Counted from the stretch's first letter, positions 1 through 12,490 are shown. The stretch: DNA of 64,000 nucleotides from Hexactinellida sp. DTS-2022 (GCA_028753945.1 JAPNXP010000012.1:2294001-2358000), one strand, 5' to 3'. The notes: a model not told the origin generated them from the letters alone. Program-made: numbers and translations.

Positions 1-34
1 CCTGTTGTTGCACTTTTTTCCCGTCGTACAGAAC

Positions 35-297
35 TTTACGTAAAATTGGTGAAAATGCCTAGAGTTACTCTTGGGGGCATTTTACGCGACCAATCCCTAG
101 AGTAACTCATGGGGGCATTTTACGTGACTTCCCCCTGGAGTTACTCTTGGAACGATTTTACGCAAGCAACCTATTGGCGTATTTTATTAACCAGGTGCAG
201 TAGCCTTTATATGTGGGGATTTTACGCGAGTTGGACCTTTCACCTAAATAAGCCTATTTATGATTACCTCCCACAGCGTTATGGCCATAATTAGCCT
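35..297. repeat. 260 bp dispersed repeat, copy 1
   Basis: A unit with several TTTTACGCG-like words and the repeated phrase GAGTTACTC. It recurs almost unchanged at 41217-41320 plus 42646-42805, where it is split by an insertion. It has no coding potential that I trust. The family is unknown to me. Confidence 0.8.
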
Positions 298-712
298 TGA
301 AATCTCACCTAGTATTTTAATTATTTATACAAACTATTATAGCCTAACTCGCTTAATTCAATTAAACTCAATACGGTATATAGTAGTGGAGTTTGCTTAT
401 TAGCAAGTCTTAGAGTCCAGTTACGCATATGGCTAATAGTTTGTAATAAAGAAACAAAATTAATAAAAAATATACTCTTGGGACTTTTTATAAAAATAAT
501 AAGCGAATTCCACTGTATTATAATTATAGTTGAACACAATTACATAATTTTCTCGAAACAGTAGCATTCGATGTTCCTATAGATATGGTACCTATTACTC
601 ATCTGTTTCTAAATATTTAGCAGCTTATACTATTTCTTTTCTAAATCAGTCCCAACCTTGTCAAGCCTCAGCAGTCTGAAAGTTTTATCAACCCTAAGCC
701 TACACTTTACTG
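298..712. other. AT-rich stretch without a recognised gene
   Basis: Only short open frames without motifs are present. It may be the upstream part of the decayed helicase unit that follows. Confidence 0.5.
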
Positions 713-2053
713 ATGATTCAGAATATATCCAGGTCCAACGGTTGTAATGTTTGCTTTGATAAGAGTGTTTATTATTGTTCAGAATGTGGTCATTATTATT
801 GCAAATACTGCAATGAGAAAGTCCATCAACATCCAGAGCGGGTAGATCATAATCCCAAATTTGTAAATAATCGAGGCGACCTCTTTAGATTCTACCCAAG
901 AAGAGCTCAGTATCTCACAAGATGAATCCATTACGGAAAATTCCCTTTCAGTTGAATTGAACAATCGTTCTTACAAGCTGAAATTATTGCCACTTTCGCT
1001 GAAAGATTTCTTATTACAGCCATTAAAAACTTTTAAAAAGAAATTATTCAAGCTACACTTGATGGTAGGGATACCCTTGTCCTTTATCCCACCGGGAGTG
1101 GAAAAGGCATATGTTTTCAGTTCCCACCAGTATTTTTAAAGAAGAAGGCTATACTCATAACACCGACAATCAGCTTAATGCAGGATCAAGTTAACAAACT
1201 AAATGGTCTTGGTATCCAGTCAGTTTATTTGGGCTCTGCTCAATCTGATAAACAAGCTGAAATACTTGGGTTGGATCCTGATAGTGAAATATCTCTTACC
1301 TTTGTTACTCCTAAATGGATTAAAAAACCCTGTAATCAATCTAAGGTTAAAGAACTCAAAAGGAAGAAAAAATTAGCTTTGATTGCAATTGATGAATCGC
1401 ACTTAGTAAGCGAATGGGGTGATTTCAGAAATGCATTTTCTGAACTTTGAGAATTAAAGTATTCGTTTGTTGATGTTCCCATTATGGCACTTTCTGCCAC
1501 TGCCACTACTCATGTTGAAGCTAAAATTAAACAAATTCTTAGGAACCCAATTATCAACAAAGCATCCATCAACCGTCCCAACATTACACTTATTGTGGAA
1601 GAGCTGCAACATGATAAGAATATTGGGCATGCCATGCAGTTTGCAAAGAGAGCGGCGCAAATAGCTGATAAATCTTCCGTTATCATATACACAGATTTCA
1701 TCGCTGACATTGGGCCAATCGTATGTAATCTTCATGATATTGGAATTGAAGCTACGGATTATCATGGAGAGATGGATACGACCTCGAGATGTGAATCGTG
1801 TCGAAAATGGAATTCAGTCGAAATTCCGATGATTGTGGCTACAAAAGCCCTTGGAATGGGCATAGACAAACCAGACATTCGGAAAGTTATTCGAAATGGC
1901 GTTCCTGAAAATATGTTAGCATGGGTACAAGAGTTAGGTAGAGCAGGTAGAGATGGGAAACAAGCGTGTGCCACTATTTTGTATAGAAGAACCGATATTT
2001 CTTATGTAAATGCTTGGATTCTCAATAACCTACATAACAAGGAAAGTTGTAAC

Positions 2054-2936
2054 CAGGGGCGTCGGAAGCGTGAAATCGGGTAGGGGGCAATCAGAACAGA
2101 CAAAAAGCTAATTCTTAGTAGTATAAAGTTCCAGGGAATGAAAGGTTCACGAACGAACTTATTGAACTTGAACTGAACGAACTGAACGCAGGGCTTTTAA
2201 GCAATTCACGGTGAACGAACTGAACGAACGCCAACGGTTTCCGAACGGCAATTGAACGAACTGAATTGAACGAATTGAACGGATTGAACGAACTGAACTG
2301 AACGAACTAAACTGAATAAAGATAAATTAGAAATATTGATCCATTAAATATAATAGGTGACTGCAAAAGTGGTAATTCAGGACATCTCTAGTGGACTCAT
2401 GTCTGTTAGCTTAGATTCTAGCTTCTTAACCTGAACTTCAATAAAGCTTGGAGTATCGAACAGTCTAGCATAAACGGAATAGTTCGACCCACTCACTGTA
2501 CACTGAACTAACTGAACTGAACGAATTGAACGAACTAAACGAACTGAACGAACTTAATTGAACGGATTGAACGAACGCGGGTCAGCCCATGAACGAACTG
2601 AACGAACGCTGGAGGAGCTGAAGTTAGGAGGTGAACTTGAACGAACTGAACGTGCGTCGATTTGAGATGAACTGAATTGCATCAATTCTGTCCGTTCGTG
2701 AACCTTTCATTCCCTATACTATAAACCCAAAGTGATTTTATGTCTTTTTTGATAGTTTCACTTCGGATAAGAGCAGTGGTATCATGACATTTGAACTCAA
2801 GTGTATCATTGGTGTTGTTATTTCATCTATTTGGACAGGGGAAGGGGCTCAGGCGAGGGGATGCACAGATGAGGGGGGCACCGAGATTTTTGAGGGGGGC
2901 ACGTGCCCCCCTGTGCCCCCCCTTCTGACGCCCCTG
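2054..2936. mobile_element. hAT-type non-autonomous insertion inside the helicase
   Basis: It is 883 bp and flanked by the perfect 8 bp direct repeat GTTGTAAC at 2046-2053 and 2937-2944. The ends are inverted: CAGGGGCGTCGGAAG on the left and the complementary CTTCTGACGCCCCTG on the right. An 8 bp duplication and CAG-type ends are typical of hAT elements. There is no transposase inside. Removing the element plus one target copy (891 nt) rejoins the helicase in frame. Confidence 0.92.
2150..2715. repeat. GAACGAACTGAAC tandem-like array
   Basis: Many imperfect, irregularly spaced copies of the words GAACGAACT and TGAACTGAAC fill the centre of the hAT-type insertion. The array starts and ends near the phrase GAATGAAAGGTTCACGAACG and its complement, so the array itself sits in an inverted frame. 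Confidence 0.8.
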
Positions 2937-3569
2937 GTTGTAACTACATTCTTATGGAATATTCCGACTCTTGGAGATATGTACAGGCACACCTTGCTGG
3001 TGTATGCCGAAGACGATTATTACTTGACCTATTTGATGAGAAAGATACTCAAACTTACTCATGTGGAACCTGTTGTGATGTATGTAGTTTACAGCAGAGT
3101 GCAAATATTGCATTTGAAGATATGCGCCGAGAGTTGGCAGTATTAATCGATGCATTAAATCAAGTCGGATGTAAAGGAGAAGTCAAAGTTGCGGAGTGGA
3201 TAAGAGGTTCCAAAATTTCATGGACGGATGAACATAATAAGAAAGTTATGTCTTATGGGAATCATTGTGGGAGAGATATGCATTTTTGGAGATTATTCAT
3301 AAGGCAGTGCAGTGTGAAGCAGCTAGTGAGAAGTCACCTTCGGTCACTAATCAAAACAAACGGAAACTACTCTGTATATAGGGTCATTTTACCTACAGAC
3401 AAGGGACAAGAATCAGTAATCAAAGAAGTTCCAGTGATGCTTCCAAGGCTCATAGGACCTGATGAATTCATCATGAAAAAGATATCTCTATTATTAATGG
3501 CCTATCCTTAAATGCAGAAAGTCAGCCGACGAAACAAAACAGAAACGGAAAAAGGTGTCATATCCTACG

Positions 3570-3985
3570 AGTGTTATCTTAGCGGCGGATTCGCAGACCT
3601 CACGTTTATGCTAATAACTCAAAAAGTTTACGCTGTACGTCAAAAATTTTAACATCAGCGGAAAGATGAAAGTTGTGACAACCCATATATAATCCCAAAA
3701 TGTCAAAATTCCTTAAGATGACTCAGCAATTTTCGCTCAAATATAGACCTCGGATTTTCCATAATAACTCAAAAATTATTCATCAAATCTAATTTTCCTT
3801 TTAATCACATGTCTATCTCACCTATGACAACCTGTCATGCAAATTTCAAAACAAAATATTCATTTTTGAAAAAATATTATTCACATAAATTTCACTAAAA
3901 TCGGCTTACAATGATGATTTCCAATATCCATAATGTTGGATATGTTGTCATCTAATAATACAATTGATAATAATGTATTTGATTT
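3570..3985. repeat. Left terminal inverted repeat of the DDE-OTU element
   Basis: It pairs with 14655-15090 over nearly its whole length with small indels. It includes the phrase CTCACCTATGACA and an AAAACAAAATATTCATTT stretch. A related arm, truncated at its outer end, is at 48880-49124. Confidence 0.85.
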
Positions 3986-5249
3986 GCGTCACAGTGTTCA
4001 CAGGAATTAAAGTTTTTGGTACCTCTGAAGAATAATTAATGACGCATTCCTAACTATATCAGGATTAGTGATTACTTTCTGTAAACAACCTTACACAATA
4101 CAAACAACTTCATATACAAATATATTTGGAATGCAATATTCATTAAGAGAATAGAATCAAACATATAAACAATATTATGGTTACTACAACAATGTTAGGT
4201 ATTTTAAGCATCTCCAGGTTTTTCCCATTTCCATAATCTGCGTAACTTCTATCTGAATGATCTTACTTGTGGCCATGTCCCTTCTCTCCAAATATACGTA
4301 TTTGCCTTTAAAGAGAGTGAATCTCATATAAATGTAAAGCAACATATTATCTCAGAATATGACTTACCAACGAGTGCATGTTATTAAAATGGTGACAAAA
4401 TATTAGTAATGCTTTATATAAAAAGATCGAGATAACCCAAGTTATTCTAAAAAAGTAAGATAACTACTTAGTAGAACATGGAAATATAGAGAGAACTAGT
4501 TTATTGGTTTAGGATTTAACACATTAATGATAATATGCATGAATTCCTTTCACTGATACGATATTAAAAGGGCGCCATTAAATATAACAGGATAGTACAT
4601 CTACAAATTGTGGTAAAACTATTGCAACTCTTCTAAAACTCTGCCTTGTTCAATTTAAAAAATAATTAACTATTATTTTCGAATTTAACAGAAATAATAG
4701 GTTCATAATGATTCCCAATATTTCGTATATATGTTGTAGGCGAAATTGAGTACCAGGCGAGATTGAGTCTCAATTTCGCCTGAAACTCATTCTCGCCTAG
4801 GCGAGATTGAGTACCAGGCGAAATGGAGTCATATTACTTATAGAAAATTTTTAACTAAATATTATGGGTTGTTATAAATTGATTATATCCAGATCTAATC
4901 CCGCTATTTGTTCACTTCCAAATGTTAAAATACTAGGTAATCAAGTATGCTGAATACGAATTTGACACTCACAAATTTCTATTATGTCTATTTATTGTTG
5001 TTATTTAAAATATAGTAAAGACTTACAACTGGAATTTGAAAACGATTGACCCATTTACAAATTTATATTACCTACAAATATTTATTCTTGTTATTGTTCT
5101 TGTTGTTGTTATTGACAATATAGGTAACAAGTTTGTAGAATATTATAATTGAACTAGAGACTAGCTTAAGACGGTTATTTTAAGTAATTGCACATGCTAA
5201 ATACGAATTTAGAATTAACTACTTGCAAATAAGGGCTGTTTGTTGTTAA

Positions 5250-6512
5250 ACTTGGGGAATTAATTACTAAGAATAAGATTGAGATTTTAAAATATAACTA
5301 AGTAAGCAAACTAGTATCATATAGTTACGTATATAGATTAATATTGAAGACTTGACAAAATGAATACGAATCCTTTTGTAAGTTAATTATATTGCGTTGT
5401 AAAGTGTAAATTATACATGATAATTAATTAAGTGGAATAGTTAAGTATTCCCTAGCAAAAGCGAACGAGATTATACTGTAGGCTCGTATTGCCTCCTAAT
5501 AAATATTTATCCTAATCTACTCGCGAATTCAAACCATTTAACTCATGCCACCAGTTTAATCTCCAATACATATAATTTTCAATACATTCACCATAAACAG
5601 AACATAATTAATCGCGACACATTCTCAAATTAATGTTGAGTTTATTGATAAGCTGGTTGTGTTGTTAGTTGGTTTAATAGCTGGTTTTGCTGTTAAATCA
5701 GCTTATCAATATGACTCAGTTGAGAATGTATAGTGAGTAAATGAGTAATTACCTTCTAATTATGTAGTAAATGTGTTTAAATGTGCATCTATAAATTAAC
5801 AATACAAAGGCGTAGGCTCTGGTATGGTTGGTAGGGCCATGGACATACAAAAGTTTGCCAATTGAATCACCAATGTGCAATGGCCTCCCAATGTCACCGT
5901 AATGGACTAACCAATGGGCCCTACTAATCCCATTCCGAGACTACGTCAAACTCCGTATGTGGGAATTCTCCGAATCTAAGATGTTGACATTTTTCAGACT
6001 ACTTTCTCAATATTGGAAAATAGTCTAAAAATAACAATTGTTATAATATGCAACCAGAGATGGGGCCAAATCCCTATGGAAATTATAGTTTTAAAGATTT
6101 TAAGATTAATCCCAGTCCATTCAGAATGGGATTGGGAATTAATCAGAAAATCTCAAACTCAAGGTCAGTGTGTGGGAATTAAGGAACTTCTAAATGATAT
6201 TATTTCGAAACTGCTCTGAATTGGTGAATGACAAATACGAATGTTAATCCAAGTTATTTTATTTAATTCTGCAATCTACACCAATTTGCATGTCTACAGG
6301 GTCTGAAGGTCATTTCGTTTCTCGTACCTTCAAACAAACAATAAATGTGTATTGTAATTATATGTAATATAAATTATATAATTGATAATAAAAATTATTT
6401 AGAAGCTTCATTACATTTTACTTTCACTAAGTAATATAATCTTTGGACAGGTGCGAAGTCAGCCCTAACTATAGTGGGTGTCAAGTGCGTAGGAGTAAGT
6501 ATAGCCAGGGAC
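5250..6512. other. Interior of the nested element, no gene seen
   Basis: AT-rich sequence with a short local inverted repeat around 5640-5720 (TTGATAAGCTGGTT and its complement). A block at 5805-5955 is bounded by GGCGTAGGCTC and GAGACTACGTC, possibly a short MITE. No convincing coding sequence. Confidence 0.4.
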
Positions 6513-7268
6513 CATAGGCGTCGAACTTTCCAATTTTTCTGAAAATCTGGGGGGGGCAGCCAGAGAACAATTAAAAGACATTTATTTTATTTTGCAATTA
6601 ATACGCAAAAATCACGTATAAATAGTAAATAAATAACGTAAGTGAGATGTAAATTTACTGAGAAAGCTTTACTATGCAACTTGAAATTTTTGGCAAATTA
6701 AAAAGCTGTTTTCCTCCACTGTTTCAACTAATTTTCAACAGAAACGCCAGCTGAGGGGACGAAATCATACTTCCCAAACCTACAGGGATTCCCTGTACAG
6801 TACAGGGATTTAAACATTTTGGCGGTTCAGTACAGGCGTACAGGGATTTTTAATTTACTAATTATGTGTCAAATAATGCCTAAAAATGTCTACAGTTATG
6901 ATAGTATATTCTGCCATGCATTCTGCATTGACCACATAAAGGCACAACTGGTTTATATATATATTCAAGCGTTCAGGGATTCCCTGTACAATATATAATT
7001 CAATGCTTTCTCCTTTCCAAGTACTAATTTAGCAATGTAAGTGAATAGTAATTCCTTGGACGAGCGAGCGCAGCGAGCGAGAGATTTTTGGGAAGTGTAC
7101 ATGGATTTTGGCCAATGTACAGGGGAAAATTGGAGCCCTGTACAGGGACATGACTCAAATAGGTTGGCAGGTATGCGAAATCTGGGGGGGGCGAGACCTA
7201 TGCTGCCCCCCCCGACATTTTTCCGGGGGGGGCAGGCCCCCCCCGCCCCCCCTGCAACGACGCCTATG
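6513..7268. mobile_element. MITE of the CATAGGCGTCG family with 8 bp target duplication
   Basis: 756 bp with terminal inverted repeats CATAGGCGTCG and CGACGCCTATG, flanked by the perfect 8 bp repeat CCAGGGAC (6505-6512, 7269-7276). G-rich and C-rich tracts sit just inside the ends. A second family, rich in CTGTACAGGG and ending GGTTGGCAGGTATG, is nested at about 6765-7178. The 8 bp duplication suggests hAT-type mobilisation. Confidence 0.92.
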
Positions 7269-7905
7269 CCAGGGACCCTAATGGGTGCTCAGCAGAAAAC
7301 CTCTTACACACTAAGAGGACTTGTTAAATGTTAATTCAGGAGCACTTTCTATAAAAAAGGTGCTATGTAACGACTGAAAAAGAAATAGCACAGTAACACA
7401 TATTGACTGTGAAAGCTACTAATATGATTACATTCTTGACTGAGCTTAGCTAAAAAGAGCACAAGCCTAGTATATTGATTATCTTTCTTTTGGATACAAA
7501 CAACTTGTGACCTTCATATGTTCTATATTTTGAACAGCGATTTTATTTATATTGAGCCAAAGTAAAATCCATGTTAATTTAAATATCAATTACTAAATAG
7601 CATTAATATATTTATTATACGTATTCTATTATTAGCCAATATATCATGTTTAAATAAAACACAAGATCTGAAAAGTACATATATCAACAAAAATTGTGTT
7701 GAGTGAAAACATAAATAAATTACAACTGTTATTGAATACTCACATTGCGATACTTAATAAACAGTCGGAGAAATGCCAGCATAAACATAGAGACAAAGTA
7801 GTCGGAAAATTCTAAACATTTGATATTTGGAATTTTTGACAAATGCCGACATACGGAGCCGGACAAATGCAGGCCTCTAGTTAGTTTTTATCTCAAATAG
7901 AGATG
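7269..7905. other. No gene seen
   Basis: AT-rich interior of the 5.6 kb nested element. There are only short open frames without motifs. Confidence 0.4.
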
Positions 7906-8240
7906 CGTTTTTTATCTCCGAATTACTTTAATGTAATCCGGACAAACACATACCTACTCACACACACACACTCACAAAGAACTATTGTGCTTTTAATATA
8001 TATATTATTGTGGTCTGCTTAAGCACTGCCGGATTTGGTAGCCCGCGAGACCATAGGCGGGCTAACAATAGTGCATTCTTTAGGATAAGGTTATCCACCA
8101 GTTGTAATTCTGGTAGTTCAATAATTGTTTTGCTATCTCGTAACGCTTCTTATTCAAGAGGTTTTGATCCGGGGTCCCGGCTGTCTATTAACGTCCACCC
8201 CAAATAATATTATGAGGGGCGAAACGATACCTACAGACTA
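7906..8240 (-). mobile_element. Fragment resembling the 5' end of the Helitron-like family
   Basis: Read on the minus strand, a T/G-rich start with a GT microsatellite, TTTGTCCGGATT and TTAAAGTAAT resembles the 5' parts at 33399 and 59751. The next 200 bp (CACTGCCGGATTTGG onward) is unrelated to those copies. The relation rests on about 90 bp. Confidence 0.4.
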
Positions 8241-8259
8241 GACTCAATTCACAGGTCTA

Positions 8260-9670
8260 GACTAAATTCGGTTAGCCGGGTGACCGCTTGACAGCTGCTA
8301 ATATTGGTTAACTGTTACAGATTTAATTGAGCAGTTAACCGCTCTGTTAATCTAGTTAAATAATATCAATGTAATTGCGTATATAAAACACTAATTTAAA
8401 TTATATTAATTTTGTTAGAATATGGTAATCTTAAATATATGCAATTCCATATGTATGTAGTAAATTCCTATAAACCAAGGGTGGGGTTGTTAACCGTTCT
8501 GAGGCTACAATTATTATTCGTTTTGTTTATACTACAGTGTAGGACTCAGTATTATAAAGTATTACTCCATAAGTAGTCATTAACTAATACATTTCGCAAT
8601 TTGGGCAAGTTAGAAACAGTGTAGTTACAGAAAATATATAATGGGTCATTGTAGTGATGAGAAATGGATTTATGATCATCATTTTCAACAAAATTCAGAT
8701 ATTTTAATTATTTATACTGTACTTCCTCGCTAATCCCAACAGAGGTGTTCCGATTTAAAAATTTCTGTTCCGATTAGTGAAGTAATACATTTTCTATTGG
8801 CCTCTATTACATGAGATTCCGATAATTTGGATCAAACTTGTCCAAAGCATTTTAATCCAACTAAACATGTAGTATACTACCTAATTTATTGTCTGAGACT
8901 TATTAATTTAGGATTCCATTGTAATATACGTTGGATCTCCTGTTCGGACTAGCGAGGATGTACTGTAAGATAATTTCCAAATAATACTGCTAGCTGCTGA
9001 TTATCAACAGGCCGGCTAACTGGTTAACGAATATGCAACCGCTAGCCAGCTGGTTAACAAATCCAGCCTTGTATAAACTATAGTTAAGGGTGGGGTTGGT
9101 TAACCATTTTGAAGCCACGGTTACGATTATCTTCACACTACGGTTAACCGGTTAACCGCCACTGAAAGTTATAACAAAATATATAGACATTTCTCAGAAA
9201 ATATCTAAATTGTAGTAACGAAAAACACATTCTTTTAGCCAAGTACTCTATTAGTACAATTAACTGCGGTACAAGTTTATCACTTCAGGTTACTTCTACA
9301 CTGTGTTGTCACCAAAATATATCTGTGACTATGGGTAATAAGATAAACAATTATTATATTCTGAACAAAATGCGTGCAAATTCACACTGTTATCCAATAA
9401 TTTGTACTTCTAATTGTAAATTGTAATATTAACATATCGGTTAACTGATCACTAAAATCCGTAACAGTTAACCGCTATTAGCGACGGTTAACCGAATTCA
9501 GCCTTGATTTAATATTTTCTGAAGGACGAAATGTAGCAGTAGTAAGGAATAAAAACAAAGCTGAACCTTACTAATTATGTAGTATAAATAATGTTCTACT
9601 GTGGTGATCAGCATGGGCGGTTGACTGGCTAACCGTGGCGAGAAATTGAATCGTAACCGTAGCCCCAGAA
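8260..9670. repeat. Cluster of GGTTAACCG-containing repeats
   Basis: Variants of GGTTAACCGGTTAACC recur near 8275, 8330, 8490, 9020-9060, 9095-9160, 9440-9495 and 9620-9655. Some carry the flank AAGGGTGGGGTTG or its counterpart AATTCAGCCTTG. This looks like several nested or decayed short elements with GTTAACC-rich ends. I could not set exact limits. Confidence 0.5.
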
Positions 9671-9764
9671 TTTACCATTGAATAAAATATTGGGAACAAC
9701 AAGATACTCTCCCCTGACTTGAGGGTGGGGTCGACACCTCCCTCCTGACGCTATACAGTAAGTG

Positions 9765-9897
9765 CATAGGCGTCGTAAATGCAAAGGTCAATCCTTCGGG
9801 CAGCCAGGAAACTCCGGGTATAGTATTAGTAGCATAAGGGCAACCCTTCCGGGCCGCCCGGACATTTCCGGGCACCCGGGCGAGTAACGACGCCTAT
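9765..9897. mobile_element. Short CATAGGCGTCGT-family MITE
   Basis: The left end is CATAGGCGTCGT and the right end ACGACGCCTAT, with G/C-rich sequence between. A possible 8 bp repeat AGTAAGTG lies before it (9757-9764) and 9 bp beyond the right end (9907-9914), so the right limit is uncertain. Confidence 0.6.
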
Positions 9898-10287
9898 TAG
9901 TAACTTAGTAAGTGGCTTAGAAATTAGTATGTATCTCAAATACAAGTGTCACTAAGTGTCTCTTTAACAACAAACAGCACTTATTTGCAAGTACATATGT
10001 AGTTAATTCTAGACTAAATTCGTATTTAGTATACTATGCAATTACTTAAAATAACCGCTAGTCTCTATGTTAATTTGGAATATTCCTTAATTTTTTTACC
10101 TATATTGTAAATAACAACAATAAATAGACATAATAGAAATTTGTGAGTGTCAAATTCGTATTCAGCATACTTGATTACCTAGTATTTTAACATTTGGAAG
10201 TGAACAAATAGCGGGATTAGATCTGGATATAATCAATTTATAACAACCCATAATATTTAGTTAAAAATTTTCTATAAGTAATATGAC

Positions 10288-10880
10288 TCAATCTCGCCTG
10301 GTACTCAATTTCGCCTGCGACATATATATCCCATTTGGGGTTGGCGCATTCATTAACTCTTCAAAAGTTGATCCATTCCCTGAAAATCCAATCCAACGTG
10401 TTCCCAACGGACCCAAGAATACCCAGATATCTATATTAAATAACAAAGCAGTTGCAAAGAGTTCAAGATCAGTAGCCCATTTCCCACTCTTCCTCATTCC
10501 TGTTTTTTGACCCAGTCTTGTACATTTCGATAATAACCCTGCGTATAAACATATTTTGTGCGTAAATATTTATTGCAACTCATACTTAGGTCACCTAGCA
10601 TATTATCAATTATTAGCTCCCTAAACTCTGCATGGAAATCTTGACTACCAGTGATGAGATAAGAAATTGTCGAGAAATAGAAATTTCCATCGCCAATTAT
10701 ATATTGAGTCAAGTTTGGCGAATAACTGAATAAACTTTCTTCATTATCTACAATATCATTATAGGAGTACGGTAACTCCTCACGAAAGTGAAACTTCCAC
10801 TTTTTACATGTAGAAATCTGCCAGTCTGTATGTGGCGGACGAAAGCTTGGTAGTACATATCGTATTAGCCCCGTCTCAAC
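10288..10880 (-). pseudogene. OTU-like cysteine protease domain, copy 1 (catalytic Cys replaced)
   Basis: The motif reads GDGNFYF where OTU proteases have D-G-N-C (10494-10712). After a frameshift the frame continues with WATDLELFATALLF and WVFLGPLGTRWIGF (10288-10497). Upstream, about 60 residues with CKKWKFHF and ELPYSYND join it to the transposase. OTU domains remove ubiquitin; inside transposons their role is unknown. The Cys to Phe change would abolish catalysis. The sister copy at 47394-47816 keeps Cys. The last coding bases lie next to the end of the nested element at 10321. Confidence 0.8.
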
Positions 10881-10984
10881 TATTTCCTCATCTGTAATTA
10901 TAGAAGGTCACTCGCATAACCTTTGATGCAGTTTGCGTACGTAAACTAGATAACTTTTCACATTTTCGTGGGACAAATTTACGC

Positions 10985-12490
10985 TTAATTATGCATAATT
11001 TATTTTTCTTCTCAACTTTTTTCTTCTTAAATGTTTGAAATTCATATGATTTAGGTTGTAATAACTGCAATACACTTTCTTTTTTCGTGACCATTCTTCA
11101 ACACTTTCTTCTTCCAAACTATTTCTAACTCTTTTATGACATTTAAATACCTTATTCGCTCGCGGGTGAAAGGCAAATTGAAACGCTGATAACCTACTTA
11201 CTATACCAGGATATAACAATTGTATCAAATCTCCAGGCCTCAAATTATTTTTGGATTCCAAAATATTTAACTTAACAATACGCATCCAATTCATCACAAT
11301 AGCGTTGATAAAGATGCTAGTCTAGTTCTTATCCGCTACACAAATAAGTCCTAAGATTATTCCACTCCATAAAGGTAATATAGGTAGGTAGAATGTTAAC
11401 AAGTATTCTATTGGCTCAGGATTATAACAAGGAATTGGATCTGCATTTTTTCCTGGATTATTGTTGATCCAAGATTTGCAATTTTTTGCAATATTTACAA
11501 AATGTGTGCCGAAAGGGGATTTTTCTCTGTATGTTTTACTATCCTTGTTATCACTAGCAATATTATTATCGTCCATATGTTCTTCCACCAAATATTCATT
11601 AGTCTCTGAGGAGTTTACGGAATCATTACTAATGAATGTTTCTAGCAAATGAGTATGTGTCTTTCCTATTGCACTTAAAGAACTACTCATAAATACAATG
11701 CATAAAGATTGGAATAAATTATTGATACTTGTCATTTCAACAGCGCGTACAATAAATCCGATACAAAGTATAAACAGTTTTCTCACATCTTTTTGTAGTT
11801 TAAATTTATTATTTATATGAAATCCTATGCTGTGCATTAAATGAGCCGAACATAAGTGAAGAATTACTTTAAAGTCCGTCTCATTAACTGCAGAATTTAC
11901 ATCTAACATATTCCAACACTTATGGAGATAAGTATCTATATCACACTTGATAAAAATACTACAAGAACTGTGAATCAAAACCCAGCTGAAATCTATTTCA
12001 ACTTGTGAAATGATTAGATCGCCCAGTATTTTCTTTGCATCAAGGGACCATTTGTGCAAAAAATAACTTATTTCAGCACTAGTGTGTCCTGAACTAATCA
12101 TTTCTGCTAGTGGAATTGGACTAGTGGAGTAAGTAGGATGTCTTACAGTAAGAGCGTAATAGAATACTTTCTTTAGTGAGGGTTGTATTTTCCTAACAAT
12201 TGATCCTGTGGCATCCAAGTGAAGAAAAATTCTTCTATATTTAAACAATTTCAATATTTTGAATTGATCTTAAGTGTACATATGTACAATAAAAGGATTA
12301 TGACTTAGTGACTGTATGTAACCTCTAACATGAAGACCAATAACACTATTTCTATAATACTGTTGTAAGCTAATTAACTCAGTCCAGTTATCATTAGAAT
12401 ACCTCTGTAAACTAGACAAATCAAAATTTAGCTTTTCGCAGGACTGCAGAACTTCTAACCTTATTTAGGTTACCATAATTAAGTGCTAAG
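10985..12490 (-). pseudogene. DDE-type transposase, copy 1
   Basis: The main open part (11322-12254) contains LHLDATGSIVRK, then QVEIDFSWVLIHS, then LHLCSAHLMHSIG. These are the acidic and C/H motifs of an RNase H-fold transposase that in many invertebrates is fused to an OTU domain. An in-frame TAA separates it from an upstream stretch ending PFIVHMYT. An in-frame TAG (11322-11324) separates it from the continuation INAIVMNWMRIVKLNIL (10989-11297). Both stops are also present in copy 2. The 310-residue central part is identical in the two copies. It is likely inactive, or relies on another copy. Confidence 0.8.

Larger units (their letters stand above)
713..3511 (+). pseudogene. RecQ-like DNA helicase with N-terminal B-box-like finger, decayed
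   Basis: The first part (713-925) encodes a B-box-like zinc finger with cysteine pairs followed by a His-rich stretch. It then shifts frame to an acidic linker and shifts back near 960. The helicase core follows: Walker A YPTGSGKG (about 1084-1107), motif Ia SLMQDQ, a DESH box in place of DEAH, SATAT, and motif VI QELGRAGRDGK (about 1930-1962). After the insertion at 2054-2936 the same frame resumes with the RecQ zinc-binding segment, which reads CRRRLLLDLF then C-x-x-C-x-x-C. In-frame stops lie at 1034-1036 (TAA) and 1448-1450 (TGA). A RecQ enzyme would unwind DNA 3' to 5', but this copy cannot make a full protein. Such RecQ-like genes occur as multicopy, transposon-associated families in some invertebrates, so it may be element cargo rather than a host gene. 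Confidence 0.8.
4733..10321. mobile_element. 5.6 kb nested element with long inverted ends and no transposase
   Basis: The ends read GTTGTAGGCGAAATTGAG on the left and its near complement ending CTCAATTTCGCCTGCGAC on the right. Homology between the arms runs for about 400-500 bp (4733-5250 against 9925-10321). The direct repeat ATATAT flanks it (4727-4732 and 10322-10327). The second DDE-OTU copy holds the uninterrupted site near 47910, CGTATATATATCCC. The interior has no long open frame and carries further nested repeats. Confidence 0.82.

Noticed and set aside
713-3511. Possible reassigned stop codons, given in-frame TAA, TAG and TGA in several transposon genes
   Set aside because: The 988-codon SHIP-like gene has no internal stop and ends in TAA, and the RPA1 exons are also free of stops. 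Decay explains the transposon stops.
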